This document shows, one piece after another, positions 33,701-45,400 of a stretch of 64,000 nucleotides of DNA. The first letter of the stretch is position 1. Every line of letters begins with the position of its first letter. Source of the DNA: Spinacia oleracea (lineage: Eukaryota > Streptophyta > Magnoliopsida > Caryophyllales > Amaranthaceae). The stretch lies in NCBI RefSeq assembly GCF_020520425.1, contig NC_079487.1:129230385-129294384 (forward strand). The letters run 5' to 3'. The position numbers and the translations under genes were made by a program. The notes below the pieces were generated by a model. That model was not told where the DNA came from and made no database searches. It worked only from the letters and a program-made list of their open reading frames with translations.

Positions 33701-34735
33701 ATGTTTTTTGCACATTCATCTGTGTGTTCCATGGAAAGGGGAAATAGAATGGGAACAAGAATGATGCTAATGTACGATATGTCAGTATATCATAAACAAG
33801 ATATGCACAAGAGTGACAATGTTGAGGATTGTAGATTTATTGCAAAATAAATGAAACAAAGTTACAAGCAAGCATAATTTTGTCCCCATCAACTGGACCT
33901 CTAACTTGGGATGACTGAATCGAGTGGTAGTGCCTCTTTAATATTTAACTTGCTAGGCTTTCCTATGATTTTGGACCTGCACGTTAGCTAATGCAAAAAC
34001 AACCCTTTGAACACTCTGGTTATGGGAATTTTATGTTAATGTTAGATTCATCAGTATTTTCCATATTGTATTCCCTTAACACCTTTAGCGCATTTGACTG
34101 GTAGATCTTTAGCTGCTTGCGAGCAGCTTTGTAATGCCGGGTACAAAAATGTCTTCTGGGTTCAAGGAGGACTGGAAGCAGCAGAAGAAGAGGTATTTTC
34201 TTTAATTTGTATTGTCAAAATGTTCTGTTTTCTTGTGTCTTTTCTTTGAACGAAGGGAACTCGAGGTTCAACGCTGTGATGTACTCATACAGGATCTGCA
34301 GAGAGAAGGTTCACAGCCATTTAAATTTGCCGGAATTGGAGGTCTTTCTGAATTTCTTGGGTTAGTAGTCTGTTCAATAGAATTTCTGTCATCGATTTTG
34401 TGAATATGGATATCCCACCTCAATTTCTAGAACATTCTGTTTCTCACTCTCACATCTTCCGGCACTAAATCCCAACGGATTTCACTTTCAGTTGGACGGA
34501 TCAGCAAAGAGCTGCAGCAGCTAAAGAAGGATGGCAATATCGATTAGTTTTCTCTGCGCGTATGGTATGATCCTAGGCAACAACTGCTTATCAAAATATG
34601 TATACGTCTCTTTTGGTTTTATATCACATGGTCATTCTCTGAATCGTATTGTAGGTCGGACTGTTTATTGCTGCGGATGCATTTTATCTTACTGCTCAGC
34701 AAGTTGTTCGTTACCTACAACAAGTACGATCGTAG
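30730..34735 (+). CDS. STR11: STR11, plastid rhodanese-like domain protein
   Basis: Ten exons give 292 residues: 30730-30882, 30993-31088, 31791-31898, 32409-32505, 32769-32808, 32889-32963, 34105-34192, 34293-34360, 34492-34564 and 34655-34735. All junctions are GT/AG and in frame. Text matches Arabidopsis STR11 along its length (LKQMKDMAAARKRWEAL, LTPREAGYAIQLSGKTLLDV, GGWWSGVPTLS, WTDQQRAAAAKEGW) and the length is the same as I recall for that protein. Residues 1-55 look like a chloroplast transit peptide. The rhodanese domain covers about 95-215 with the active loop CQKGLR and catalytic Cys185 present. A hydrophobic segment near the C-terminus (about 268-285) suggests attachment to a plastid membrane. 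Sulphur transfer is possible; the physiological role is not established. A SINE lies in intron 6. Confidence 0.93.
33153..33424 (+). mobile_element. SINE with Angio-domain-like 3' end, in STR11 intron 6
   Basis: A 15-base direct repeat ATGGATTGCGTGGGT flanks it exactly (33138-33152 and 33425-33439). The 3' part GGGGTAAGGTTGCGTACG, then CCCCTTACCCCGC and GCGGGAGCCTCTTTGAGG, is the conserved 3' region of many plant SINEs. The tail is ATGATAATGA rather than a pure A-run. The 5' part is not clearly tRNA-like. The intact duplication suggests a fairly young insertion. Confidence 0.75.
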
Positions 34736-35353
34736 TTAATGTCTGTAACTCTGTATGGCTGTATGCCATTGAAGATTGAAGTCTTTCACTTCACACATGT
34801 AGGAAAGAAATCATGTTTTGGTTTGTATTGATGTACGAACCCTGCCAAATCTATCTTTTCTTTGTGTATCTGAGTTTCATATGTTCATCAAAATTTTGTA
34901 GTGTGAAAGAATGTTATATGAATGTTTATATAGATTAATATACCATATACTTCAATGTTATTTTGCCTCCTTTCTGTTTGGTTTTGGAATTTGTTAGTTA
35001 TTTGTCCAAAGAATGGTCAATTTGGCACCCAAATGTGCATTTTTTTTTTTTTGAAAATTTGCCTCTTTTTTGGACATCAGATTAATTTGCATAAATAAAA
35101 AAAAAGTGTAGATACTACAACTATAAACTATAACAAAATGAAAACAGTATGGGTCTTGAACCTTAAATAGCTTACAAACCAAACTATGGTTAACCTAATA
35201 AAGTCTGAAAGGGTAGCATGTTTTTCTTTTGTCGACCCTTGATTGTTGGCATGACTTTGCTTACGATTTTTGAGATATGATAACCCGTCAAAGCCACATT
35301 TGCTAGTGATTTCTTTATAGAAGGTTGACTTGTAGTTGGGGTGATAACTATTG
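34736..35353. other. STR11 3' flank
   Basis: Holds the STR11 3' UTR and spacer up to the copia element. ATATGAATG and AATATACC words may serve 3' end formation. No other gene. Confidence 0.45.
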
Positions 35354-35358
35354 AAAGG

Positions 35359-35572
35359 TATAGGAGCTGATTATTTATGGTTATTGATTTATTTTCCTTA
35401 CACAAAAGTTGTTACAAGTTAGTTAGTCCTAGTCAGCAAGTTGTTAGGCTAAGCTTGTAGTATTGTTGTATTTAAACTGCTGCTTCCTTTTTCTTCTTTC
35501 TCACGAGATTCAGTTAATAAAAACTGATAATTCTCTCCAAAATATCTTCATGCTTGCGCTTAGTTTCTATAT
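35359..35572 (+). repeat. Left LTR of the copia element
   Basis: 214 bases, nearly identical to the right LTR. A TATA-like GTATTTAAAC at about 35468 could be its promoter. Confidence 0.92.
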
Positions 35573-35757
35573 GGTATCAGAGCTTAATCTCTGGTAAGAG
35601 ATTGAGGTTGCTTGATCTTGAGGTTTTTCTCATATTATTAACAGATTAAAGATCTGTTTTCGATCATCTTATCTGAAAATTTGTTGCGAAAATTTCTGCG
35701 ATTGCGAAACTTTCTTGCGCAAAGTTATAGAATCAGATTGATTGTTCACCTAAGATT

Positions 35758-36885
35758 GTGATGGCGTTTGATGATTCAGAAGAAAATCAATCACAAACTC
35801 AAAACAACAATATGAATCAAGGAGGTAATAGTGATAATCTTGATCCTTATTTCATTGCAAATTCTGATAATCCGACTTCTGCATTAGTTGCTGTAGTATT
35901 TTCTGGTACAAATTTTGTGCGATGGAGCGGAAATGTTAAACGAGCCTTAATTGCTAAGAACAAGGAGGGTTTCATCAATGGTGAGATAGCTAAACCTGCA
36001 ATTAATCATAAGGATTACTTAAAATGGAAGCGTGCTGATTTTATGGTAATCAGCTGGATCTTAAGCTCAATGAATCATGATTTAGCTGATGATTTTGGAT
36101 ACATTGACACTGCTGTGGAATTATGGAGAGAATTGACTGAAAGATTTGGTCAATCCAATGGACCATTGATCTATCAGCTGAAAAAGGAGATTGAGAATTT
36201 GACTCAGCAAAACATGACTATTGTCAGTTATTATGGAAAACTGAAGAAACTTTGGGATGAAATGCAGAATTTGAGGGCATTTCCTACCTGTTCTTGTGGT
36301 GCTTTGTTACAATGCAGTTGTAACTTCATGAAGAAGGTAGCTGAATTTGAAGAAGAAGACAAGATGATGAAATTCCTACTTGGTTTGAATGGTGGATTTG
36401 AAAACACTGTGACTAATGTTCTGTCAATGGATCCATTACCTAGCATAAACAGAGTATTTTCTATTACTCAACAGATTGAAAAACAGAAAGAAGTGTGTCA
36501 TGCTGCAGTGGAAAGCAATGCTATGAATAGTAGTGCAATGGCTGCACAGGCTTACAGAAGTGTTGGATCAACACAAGGGAAGAAAGATTGGAAAGATCTG
36601 AAGAAAGATAAAATGAACAGGCAGTGTACACATTGCAAAGGAAAGGGTCATACTGTTGACCAGTGTTTCAAGATCATTGGATATCCTGATTGGTACAATA
36701 CAATCAAAGCTTCCAAGGGAAACAGTTCACAAGGTGGCAGAATTGCTGCAAATGTTCATACTAACATTGACTTTGCAGACTGTCCTCTGGATGATACTGG
36801 AGCTGAAAATACAACAGTCAACAATGAAATGCTGAATGCTATTTGTCAAGAGGTCATGAAGGCCATGAAAGGCAAGCAGTCATAG
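35758..36885 (+). CDS. gag of the copia element
   Basis: Begins MMAFDDSEENQSQ. Contains the copia gag domain (GTNFVRWSGNVKRAL, LTERFGQSNGPLIYQL) and a zinc knuckle CTHCKGKGHTVDQC near its C-terminal third. It is element-encoded and lies directly ahead of pol. Confidence 0.9.
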   Translation: MMAFDDSEENQSQTQNNNMNQGGNSDNLDPYFIANSDNPTSALVAVVFSGTNFVRWSGNVKRALIAKNKEGFINGEIAKPAINHKDYLKWKRADFMVISWILSSMNHDLADDFGYIDTAVELWRELTERFGQSNGPLIYQLKKEIENLTQQNMTIVSYYGKLKKLWDEMQNLRAFPTCSCGALLQCSCNFMKKVAEFEEEDKMMKFLLGLNGGFENTVTNVLSMDPLPSINRVFSITQQIEKQKEVCHAAVESNAMNSSAMAAQAYRSVGSTQGKKDWKDLKKDKMNRQCTHCKGKGHTVDQCFKIIGYPDWYNTIKASKGNSSQGGRIAANVHTNIDFADCPLDDTGAENTTVNNEMLNAICQEVMKAMKGKQS

Positions 36886-36903
36886 AACAACACCAACAAT
36901 GGA

Positions 36904-39900
36904 ATGGCTTGTTCCTATGCAAACTATGCAGGTATAATATCTCATTCCCTCAACTGTTCTGTGAATGAAATGCTTGATGATTGCTTGTGGATTGTGGATT
37001 CTGGTGCATGTGATCACATGACTTATAATGAACATATGTTAACCAACATAAGAACACTTAAAAATCCTGTTAAGGTTGGATTACCTGATGGATCTCAGTT
37101 AACTGTTGAAATCATGGGTGATGTTGTTTTGAGTGATGATCTGGTTCTGCACAATGTTCTGCTGGTTAAAGGTTTCAAACACAACTTGTTATCTGTTGGT
37201 AGATTGATAGAACACACTGGCATTAAAGTTGAATTCACCACTGTTGGGTATACTTTCCAGGACCCATCTAAATCTGTCTTGATTGGCACTGGAAAGAGGA
37301 CAAATGGACTTTACTATTTTGTTGCAAATTCTGGAAATAAGCAGTCAAGTATTGGCATACAACAAGGAGAGGCTACCCAACATACAAGTTGTAATACTGT
37401 GGGAAACCTAGTTGATGTGAACCAGTTGGTTTTACCAAATAAAACTAGTACTAGTATCTCTGTAAATAAGGAACAGCATAGAGTTGATCTTGATTTACTG
37501 CATGCTAGGCTAGGACATGCTTCTTTATCCAAGATGAAATATGTTAATGCTGATTTTTGCAAAGGAATAACTGAATACAATTGTGGTGTATGTTTTAGTT
37601 CAAAACAACACAAGTTTCCTTTTGGTGTGAGTGAAAACAGATCACTTGCATGTTTTGACTTAATACACATGGATCTATGGGGTCCTTATAAAGTCAAAAG
37701 TTTGGATGGGGCATCCTATTTTCTTACTATCCTTGATGATCACAGTAGAACTACATGGACATTCCTGTTGCATAACAAAATGCAAACTGAAAAAGTCATA
37801 TCTGAATTCTTATCCATGGTTGAAACTCAATTTAACACCAAGGTTAAGAAAATCAGATCTGATAATGGGACTGAAATAGTCAAAGAGTCATGTAGATCCT
37901 TGTTTGCTGCTAAGGGTATCCTACATGAGAAAAGTGTGCCATACACACCTCAGCAAAATGGCAGAGTTGAGAGAAAACATAGGAGTCTTCTTGAAATAGC
38001 TAGGGCTTTGAGATTTCATGCCAATCTTCCTAAGAAATTCTGGGGAGAATGTATTCTGACAGCAACTTCTTTGATTAACATGATTCCTTGCAAAGTGTTA
38101 AATTGGAAAACTCCTTTTGAGATCATGTTCCAAGTTCCACCAGTTTATGACAAGCTCAGGGTGTTTGGCTCTCTTTGTTTTGCTCACAATGGTCACATTC
38201 ACAGAGATAAATTTGATTCTAGAACTAGAAGATGTCTTTTCATTGGATATCCTGGTGGGTATAAAGCTTTTAAGCTCTATGATTTGGACACTCATACCAC
38301 ATTTGTCTCAAGGGATGTTATTTTCTTTGAAAATATATTCCCATACAAACTGTTTTCTCAATCCAAGTTACCTCCCACTCCTCAATTGGTTCATTTTGGA
38401 TCTGCTGATGATTCTGGAACTGCTAGAGCACAAGACAACAATGATTTGTTTACTGAGTCTGATACTTCTATTTCTCTTGATTCTTTTCAAAATGTCAATA
38501 CTGAAAATGACATTTTATCTCCACACAATTCCCCAAACACACCTATTGAATCTCTTTCTTCTCACAATTCTCTTTCTACTTCTGATTCTACTATTTCCCC
38601 TCTTTCTGAACATGTTCCTATTCTAAACCCAAACACAGATTCTATACCTGTTTTAAGGAAATCTACCAGACCAATTAAACCTCCATCCACCTTTAAAGAC
38701 TTTGTGGGTGGCTATGTACCTCACAGAGATAGAACACTTCCACCAAATAGTGCTGACAGTGAATCTCTTTCATTCAATGTCAGCAATACATTTCCCAACA
38801 TTGATTCTACTTCTACCATGGAACCTGATGATCTCTGGTTACTTTCTCTAGCATTGAATGACTATGATACTTGGGAGTCCCTTGCCTTTTCTGTGTGTGT
38901 TTCTTCTTCTGATCCAAAGCATTACAACCAAGCCAAAAATAATGAAAATTGGGTACTAGCTATGGAAAAGGAAATTCAGGCTCTTGAAAGTAATGACACT
39001 TGGGATTTAACTGAGCTACCTGAGAACAAGAAAGCTATTGGTTCTAAATGGATTTTTAGAACAAAGCTCAATCCAGATTACACAATTGATAAGCATAAGG
39101 CAAGACTTGTTGCTATTGGTTATCAGCAGATAGAAGGCAAAGATTTCAACCAAACTTTCTCTCCTGTGGCTAAACTTGCTACTGTGAGAATAGTGATTGC
39201 CCTTGCAGCCATGAAAAATTGGACACTGTATCAGCTTGATGTCAACAATGCTTTTCTGCATGGTTTTCTTGATGAGGAAGTTTACATGACTCCTCCTGCT
39301 GGTTACACTAAGGCAAAACCAGGAGAGGTTTGTAAACTCAAAAGGTCCCTATATGGTTTGAAACAGGCATCAAGACAATGGAATAAAGAGCTTAGAAAAT
39401 TTCTTAAAACACTGAATTTTCAACAGTCAATACAAGATTACTCTTTGTTCACTAGGAATCTTGATGGTGAGTTTCTGGTGTTATTGGTCTATGTTGATGA
39501 TATACTCCTCACTGGAACTTCTAAATGTCAAATTGATGAGGTCAAAACTGCTTTGGATCAAGCTTTCACCATTAAAGATCTTGGCCAACTAACTTATTTT
39601 CTTGGGATAGAGGTACACAGAAATGACAATGGCATCTTCCTTTCTCAAAGGAAGTACATCAATGATATTTTGGTTGATGCTGGCATGGAGGACTGTGATC
39701 CTGTTTCTACTCCATTGTCATGTGGATTAAAGCTGTCTACTGATGTTGGTGATCTAATTGCTGAACCTGAGGTATACAGAAGATTGGTAGGAAGACTTTT
39801 GTATTTGAGCATCACCAGACCTGATCTGTCTTACTGTGTTCAACACCTCAGTCAATTTGTTCATTCACCAAGAACACCTCATTTGCGTGCTGCCCTGCAT

Positions 39901-40455
39901 GTTCTTAAGTATTTGAAAGGCACTTTAGCTGATGGCTTATGGTACTCATCAAGCTCTGATATGCAATTGTCAGCATACAGTGATGCTGATTGGAGCTCCT
40001 GTCAATACAGCAGTAGATCTCTCAGTGCATATGCTGTGTTTCTTGGTCCTAACTTAATTTCATGGAAAACAAAAAAACAGAGAAGTGTCAGCAAATCATC
40101 TGCTGAGGCTGAATACAGAAGTATGTCAGCAACAGCTAGTGAACTTGTTTGGATACAAGGCTTACTTGAAGATCTCCAGGTCAACATTCCTCTTCCCATC
40201 ACCTTGTACTGTGACAACACTTCAGCTGAACACTTAGCTAAGAATCCCATGTTCCATGACAAAACAAAACATCTCAAAAGGGATATGCATTATGTTCGTG
40301 AACAGGTAGAAGCTGGCTTCATACACACTAGTCATGTATCAAGCTCTCAACAACTTGCAGATTTGCTCACAAAGCCTTTGGCTTCTTCTCAACATCACTC
40401 TTTGTCTGCCAAGCTTGGACTTTTATCTAAAGTCCAGCTTGAAGGGGGAGTATAG
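36904..40455 (+). CDS. pol of the copia element
   Basis: In order: aspartic protease (WIVDSGACDHMTYN), integrase with the HHCC start (LLHARLGHASLSKM ... CGVC) and core (DNGTEIV, PQQNGRVERKH), reverse transcriptase (LDVNNAFLHGFL, LVYVDDILLTG) and RNase H (SKSSAEAEYRSMS), ending at the right LTR. This is the Ty1/copia order, with integrase ahead of reverse transcriptase. Confidence 0.92.
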   Translation: MACSYANYAGIISHSLNCSVNEMLDDCLWIVDSGACDHMTYNEHMLTNIRTLKNPVKVGLPDGSQLTVEIMGDVVLSDDLVLHNVLLVKGFKHNLLSVGRLIEHTGIKVEFTTVGYTFQDPSKSVLIGTGKRTNGLYYFVANSGNKQSSIGIQQGEATQHTSCNTVGNLVDVNQLVLPNKTSTSISVNKEQHRVDLDLLHARLGHASLSKMKYVNADFCKGITEYNCGVCFSSKQHKFPFGVSENRSLACFDLIHMDLWGPYKVKSLDGASYFLTILDDHSRTTWTFLLHNKMQTEKVISEFLSMVETQFNTKVKKIRSDNGTEIVKESCRSLFAAKGILHEKSVPYTPQQNGRVERKHRSLLEIARALRFHANLPKKFWGECILTATSLINMIPCKVLNWKTPFEIMFQVPPVYDKLRVFGSLCFAHNGHIHRDKFDSRTRRCLFIGYPGGYKAFKLYDLDTHTTFVSRDVIFFENIFPYKLFSQSKLPPTPQLVHFGSADDSGTARAQDNNDLFTESDTSISLDSFQNVNTENDILSPHNSPNTPIESLSSHNSLSTSDSTISPLSEHVPILNPNTDSIPVLRKSTRPIKPPSTFKDFVGGYVPHRDRTLPPNSADSESLSFNVSNTFPNIDSTSTMEPDDLWLLSLALNDYDTWESLAFSVCVSSSDPKHYNQAKNNENWVLAMEKEIQALESNDTWDLTELPENKKAIGSKWIFRTKLNPDYTIDKHKARLVAIGYQQIEGKDFNQTFSPVAKLATVRIVIALAAMKNWTLYQLDVNNAFLHGFLDEEVYMTPPAGYTKAKPGEVCKLKRSLYGLKQASRQWNKELRKFLKTLNFQQSIQDYSLFTRNLDGEFLVLLVYVDDILLTGTSKCQIDEVKTALDQAFTIKDLGQLTYFLGIEVHRNDNGIFLSQRKYINDILVDAGMEDCDPVSTPLSCGLKLSTDVGDLIAEPEVYRRLVGRLLYLSITRPDLSYCVQHLSQFVHSPRTPHLRAALHVLKYLKGTLADGLWYSSSSDMQLSAYSDADWSSCQYSSRSLSAYAVFLGPNLISWKTKKQRSVSKSSAEAEYRSMSATASELVWIQGLLEDLQVNIPLPITLYCDNTSAEHLAKNPMFHDKTKHLKRDMHYVREQVEAGFIHTSHVSSSQQLADLLTKPLASSQHHSLSAKLGLLSKVQLEGGV

Positions 40456-40663
40456 GAGCTGATTATTTATGGTTATTGATTTATTTTCCTTACACAAAAG
40501 TTGTTACAAGTTAGTTAGTCCTAGTCAGCAAGTTGTTAGGCTAAGCTTGTAGTATTGTTGTATTTAAACTGCTGCTTCCTTTTTCTTCTTTCTCACGAGA
40601 TTCAGTTAATAAAAACTGATAATTCTCTCCAAAATATCTTCATGCTTGCGCTTAGTTTCTATA
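40451..40663 (+). repeat. Right LTR of the copia element
   Basis: Nearly identical to the left LTR. It directly follows the polypurine tract and is followed by the target duplication AAAGG. Confidence 0.92.
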
Positions 40664-40668
40664 AAAGG

Positions 40669-41161
40669 CTCATCCGAAAACCTGTAGAACTCTTTCGTAA
40701 TAACAAAGAAAGTTTTTTATAGATTTGAATTACTTAAGAAACAACTAAATACTTGTAATATTTTTTGGATGATTTGAGAAGACAACTACCATAGTTAGGA
40801 TTATTCTGGATTTAAGTTTTGTTGAGATTAAATGGGAAGATCGTTCATAATTGGGATTATTTTTGTTAATTTTTCTTCTTTTTTTGGATAAAATATCTTT
40901 ACTACATAAGCTAACTTTTGAACACTTAGGTTGTCCATATAAAATATCAATAATACCCTTATAAATTCAGTTAGATTTTTAAAAATGTTCCTACACTTGC
41001 ATCAAGTGCTAGTACTTCTATATTGCACTCCGTAATACTTTTCATCTATGTCCCAAATTCCAGGTTTCAACTTTCAACATGTCTTTAAGAAGAGGAGATG
41101 TTCCTAAAATCTCACGAGTATATTGTTGTTCTTTTGCAATTTCTATATAAATGACATAGTC
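40669..41161. other. Gene-free AT-rich DNA
   Basis: Spacer between the copia element and the tandem duplication. No coding text or terminal repeats seen. Confidence 0.45.
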
Positions 41162-41434
41162 AAATCTATACCTAGTCTATAAAAACTCACACCATAGTGA
41201 CACTGTCCACTTCCCCCATCATCTCCATCTTTTTTCCTATGTTTTTTTTTAATTGATTCATTAAAATGTTATTCAATATTAGGACTTGTATTAAAATCTA
41301 TACCTAGTCTATAAAAACTCACACCATAGTGACATGTGTGACATGTGTCCACTTCCCCATCATCTCCATCTTTTTTCCTAATTTTTTTTAATTGATTCAT
41401 TAAAATGTTATTCAATATAGGACTTGTATTAAAA
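41162..41434. repeat. Two-copy tandem duplication, period 132 bases
   Basis: AAATCTATACCTAGTCTATA opens at 41162 and again at 41294, and both copies run through CATCATCTCCATCTTTTTTC and ATTGATTCATTAAAATGTTA to GGACTTGTATT. The second copy has a small extra GACATGTGT repeat. It lies about 1 kb upstream of the BRIZ gene. Confidence 0.85.
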
Positions 41435-42290
41435 TTGTGACAACTCAAAAGATACACTTGAATATGAAAACAATAAACTCAAAAGACACCCATAATAAAA
41501 ACATAGAAATAAATGACCACAAATCAATAAGCATTAATACTTAGAACTTAATAATCTTTTTACATACTTAACTTCAGAAAATAATAAGAGTTATATCAAT
41601 CTTTCATCTCGCCCCTCTATATATAAATTTGACTACCAACCATATTTTTTTTTATATTAATCACACGATCAACTATATCTATATCAACATACATCAAAGG
41701 TAAGATGCCTAGCTTTATTTTATGTATTTTCCACATTTTCAATGACTATGTCTTAATTTTTTCTATTCATTTTTATTATTTTAAATAACAATTATTTATC
41801 ATTGCTATGTTAGAAGAAATTATATTGTATACGGAGTATCACGTTATCACTGCAGTTGATTGTTACCCTTGAATTTTGTTTAGGCTGATTTTATAATAAC
41901 CTTAGAGTAGAAAAAGATTAATAAATATAAAGGCTTTATTTAAATCTTACACTAACCAAATATTTATGAATGTACCATAAAAACTGAAGTATATTTTATG
42001 ATACCTACAAATTGTATGTCGAGCGATAAAAATGTTCACACTTTAAGTATATAAGCCCTGTGCATTGCACGGGTCAATGTCAGTTGTTGATAAATGAGTT
42101 AACTATTCGTATATAAAAGTGTGTTTATTTGTGTATATATCTGAATAAGAATAATTGTTTAAAAAAAAATCAAAGTTAGTGAGTTAATAGTGCAAATCAA
42201 GACATTTCAATAGGAAAAAAAATGATTACGGAGTATTACATTTATTTTTTTGTAAGGTGTTGGAATTTTAACTCGTAACCGCCATTTTCC
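41435..42290. other. Upstream region of the BRIZ gene
   Basis: AT-rich, without coding text. No clear TATA box. The C-rich stretch CGCCATTTTCCCGCG at about 42280 just before the transcribed part may belong to the core promoter: GGCGGGAAA-like words are common in plant cell-cycle and housekeeping promoters. Confidence 0.35.
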
Positions 42291-42422
42291 CGCGAGTGCA
42301 AAGAGGAACTCCAACAAACTCAGCTGAAAACGTCACTTCCTCACCAAAAACTCCGATTAAAATCACGAAATTCCGGCGAATTAATCGATTTTCCGATCAA
42401 TCTCCGGCTAAATTCCATCAAA

Positions 42423-45400
42423 ATGTTTACAATCCAAATTCATTCAGTAGACACAGAGCACCCACTTTTTCTCTCTCTTCCGTCAAACTCAAACCCTAGC
42501 CCTAACCTTAACCCTAAATTCGTTGAGCGTAGAGGCATAGTTCATCTCTTCCGAACCCTAATCCGCCATCCCTCAACTTCTGATTCATCTGCATCTGCCG
42601 CCAAATCCACTCTCCTCTATATTGTAGCTGTTCCTAACTATTTTTCCTCTGACGATTTACTTCGATTTTTCGGGTCCCATATCGCCGATGTCTCCGAATT
42701 TATCATCATTAGGTAAGTCTTCATCTGGGTTTGTTTATTTTGGGTTTAGTGTTTGTTGATTTCTGAGTAATTATACTTTTGTTGATTCTTGATTTTGATG
42801 CTTGATTTTGGGTTTTGTGTGATAGGAATGATGGCGTGGAGGATAGATACAGTGTTTTGATTAGAACATGGATTCAGGTTTCGGCTGATGCATTTTATCG
42901 CAATTTCAATGGGAAGCGATTTTCTCCTCCGGAGGTTAGTGATGTTTGATTTGATTGATAGAGTGTGCAATTAGTTATTGGATTATCGTGTAATGATGCA
43001 CGCTTTTATTTAGGTTGAGATATGCCACATTCTATTTGTTCTTTCAGTGGAGTTTACTGAACTGGGAGAAATTGCGAGCACCTCGCCTTCTGGTTATGTT
43101 GAGCTGCCTACTTGCCCCATCTGCCTAGGTTGGTACTGCATTGAATATTAGATTTCCGTCTGTAATTGGTTGACTAATGAGTTACATTGATTTAGTTCAG
43201 TAACAAGTTGTTTTCGTTTGTAGAGAGACTGGACCAAGATACTAGTGGAATACAGAGTACATTGTGCGATCATTCATTTGACTGTTCTTGCATTTCTAAA
43301 TGGACTTATTTGTCTTGCCAGGTCAGTATCTACTGTTAATCCTTGATTTAACTTACAATTTTAGGAAATAGTTCAATATTTAGTAGAACTATTCGCCATC
43401 AGATTGGTGATCATGTTAGACTCTCAGTTTTTTTTTGTAAAATAACTTAAGTTTGGAGGAAGAAAGTTTATCTGCTTGTTAGTTGCTAGTGTCGAGCTTG
43501 TAGGTGGAATAAAAATGGGTTAGATTTCTGATGATTCTATTAACGGTATATTTTATTAGTGGATATCTATAGTTGGGACTTGGGGGAGGAAATGAAGGTT
43601 GTAATTCTCATTGTCGTGCTGTTTCTAGGACTGAGAGGGACTGAAAGGGGTTTAGGGAGTTGGAACAAATAGGTTGTTTCTAGGATTTAGAGGGACTGAA
43701 AGGGGTTTAGGGAGTTGGAACGAATAGGTTTGATTCCCACATGTAAAAATGGGGGGATTCATGTCTAATTATAGGCCTTACCCCCTATATATTTAGAAGC
43801 TTTCAACCTCATTAAAGTGTAGCTTATACGAGAAACACGATTCTCATCTGGTATATTCTTAGATTCTGAAGAATGTCAATGCCCGTTATTATGTGCTGCC
43901 TTCAAGTTGAAAGCTTATGTAGTTATGTTGTCTTTGCCATAAATTATGATCATTCTGATTTTAGAGCTATGCTTGCCATCAGGTCTGTCGATTATGTCAG
44001 CAGCCGGATGATAGGCCGAACTGCTCTGTTTGTGATACATCAGAAAACCTCTGGGTCTGCATCATATGTGGCTTTGTTGGATGTGGAAGGTAAATGGTCA
44101 TTCTCTTGCGATCTTGCCTGAGTAGGTACCTCAAATTGTTTGCATTTTCTGGTTGTAGTTGTCTCAAGGTTCTTATTGTTGCTTTTAGGTATAAAGAAGG
44201 ACACACTTTCAGGCATTGGAAAGATACACAACATTGCTATTCACTCAATTTAGAGACTCAAAGGGTTTGGGATTATGAAGGTGACAATTATGTTCATCGA
44301 TTAAATCATTCCAAAGATGATGGAAAATCTGTAGTGGGTGACCCACATTGCATGTCTAATGATGGAGAGTGTGGTACCTGCGGTCATGGTGAGGATTCAG
44401 AAATGACTGGTGCTCTCTACGGCAGCAAAGTCGAAGCAGTATGTCCTTTTGGTTTACGTTTACGTTTTAGTGATAAATTGTGGTGGTTATATTATACTAC
44501 ATATATACGAAGACAAATGACTCATCTCTTGAACTCGAATTATAAACCACTCATCTCTTGAACCAGAATTATAAACCCATCCCACTATTGAACGAAATCA
44601 TGTATTTTCCTTTAGTTTGAACTGGAAAGTAGATTTATAAACTCTGTTGTTAAATAATTATGAACATAAGTTTCTCTTAATATTTACCTCTATTTTATTT
44701 TCAGTACTTTGCACAAAATTATCTTCAAAGATGAATTAATTGCTCATGTTCTTTGCTTCTTGGCCACAGATTACAGATGAGTACAACCATCTTCTTGCAA
44801 CTCAACTGGAGAACCATAGACAGGTGCCTATATTTTCCCAGATCTTTTTGTTTTCATCATGGTTTCTGAATTTGTTTAAACTGTTGAAATGGTGTTAGTT
44901 GTTTGATGAAGTGCTTGATTAAGACCTTCTGAGAAGACTTCCAAGTTTCTTTTTTAGTTCCTTCTTATCTTGAGACGTTAACTGTATCAAGTTTTATTTT
45001 TCCTTTGTCCAGTATTATGAATCTCTTCTTGTTGAGGCCAAAAGTAAAAAGGTGAATAGTGTTGCCGAAGTAGTGGAGAAGGCTGTAACAACAAGGATGC
45101 AAGACCTACATTGTAAACTGGAAAAGTACGAAGAAGACAAAAAGACAGTTATGGATGTGAGTGTTTCTTCTCTGGTTAGCTTGAATGTTATGCTGATAAA
45201 AGCACAATATTTCTATTTGATTTTTCTGCAGAGTATATTTCTTTTGCTTAACATTTCTGATTCTTTCTTTTTCTTTTAGATGAATTGTATTCTGATGAAG
45301 GGTCAGGAAGAGTACAAGAAAAAGATGAAGGAAATTGAGGAAAGGTTAGATGTTTTCCTTCCTCTCTTGCTCCTTCCCCGGAACTATATCGTTTAGGTGT

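Larger units (their letters stand above)
35359..40663 (+). mobile_element. Ty1/copia LTR retrotransposon, near whole and young
   Basis: 5.3 kb with two LTRs (35359-35572 and 40451-40663), ends TATAG...CTATA and a 5-base target duplication AAAGG (35354-35358 and 40664-40668). The primer-binding site TGGTATCAGAGC follows the left LTR at 35573, matching initiator tRNA-Met. The polypurine tract GAAGGGGGAG lies at 40441-40450. Gag and pol with protease, integrase, reverse transcriptase and RNase H are present in copia order. The LTRs are nearly identical, so insertion is recent. It looks whole or nearly so, with at most about one break. Short LTRs suggest the Ale lineage, an inference. Confidence 0.93.

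Noticed and set aside
38117-38626. 169-codon frame within the copia element
   Set aside because: It is another frame of the pol coding sequence.
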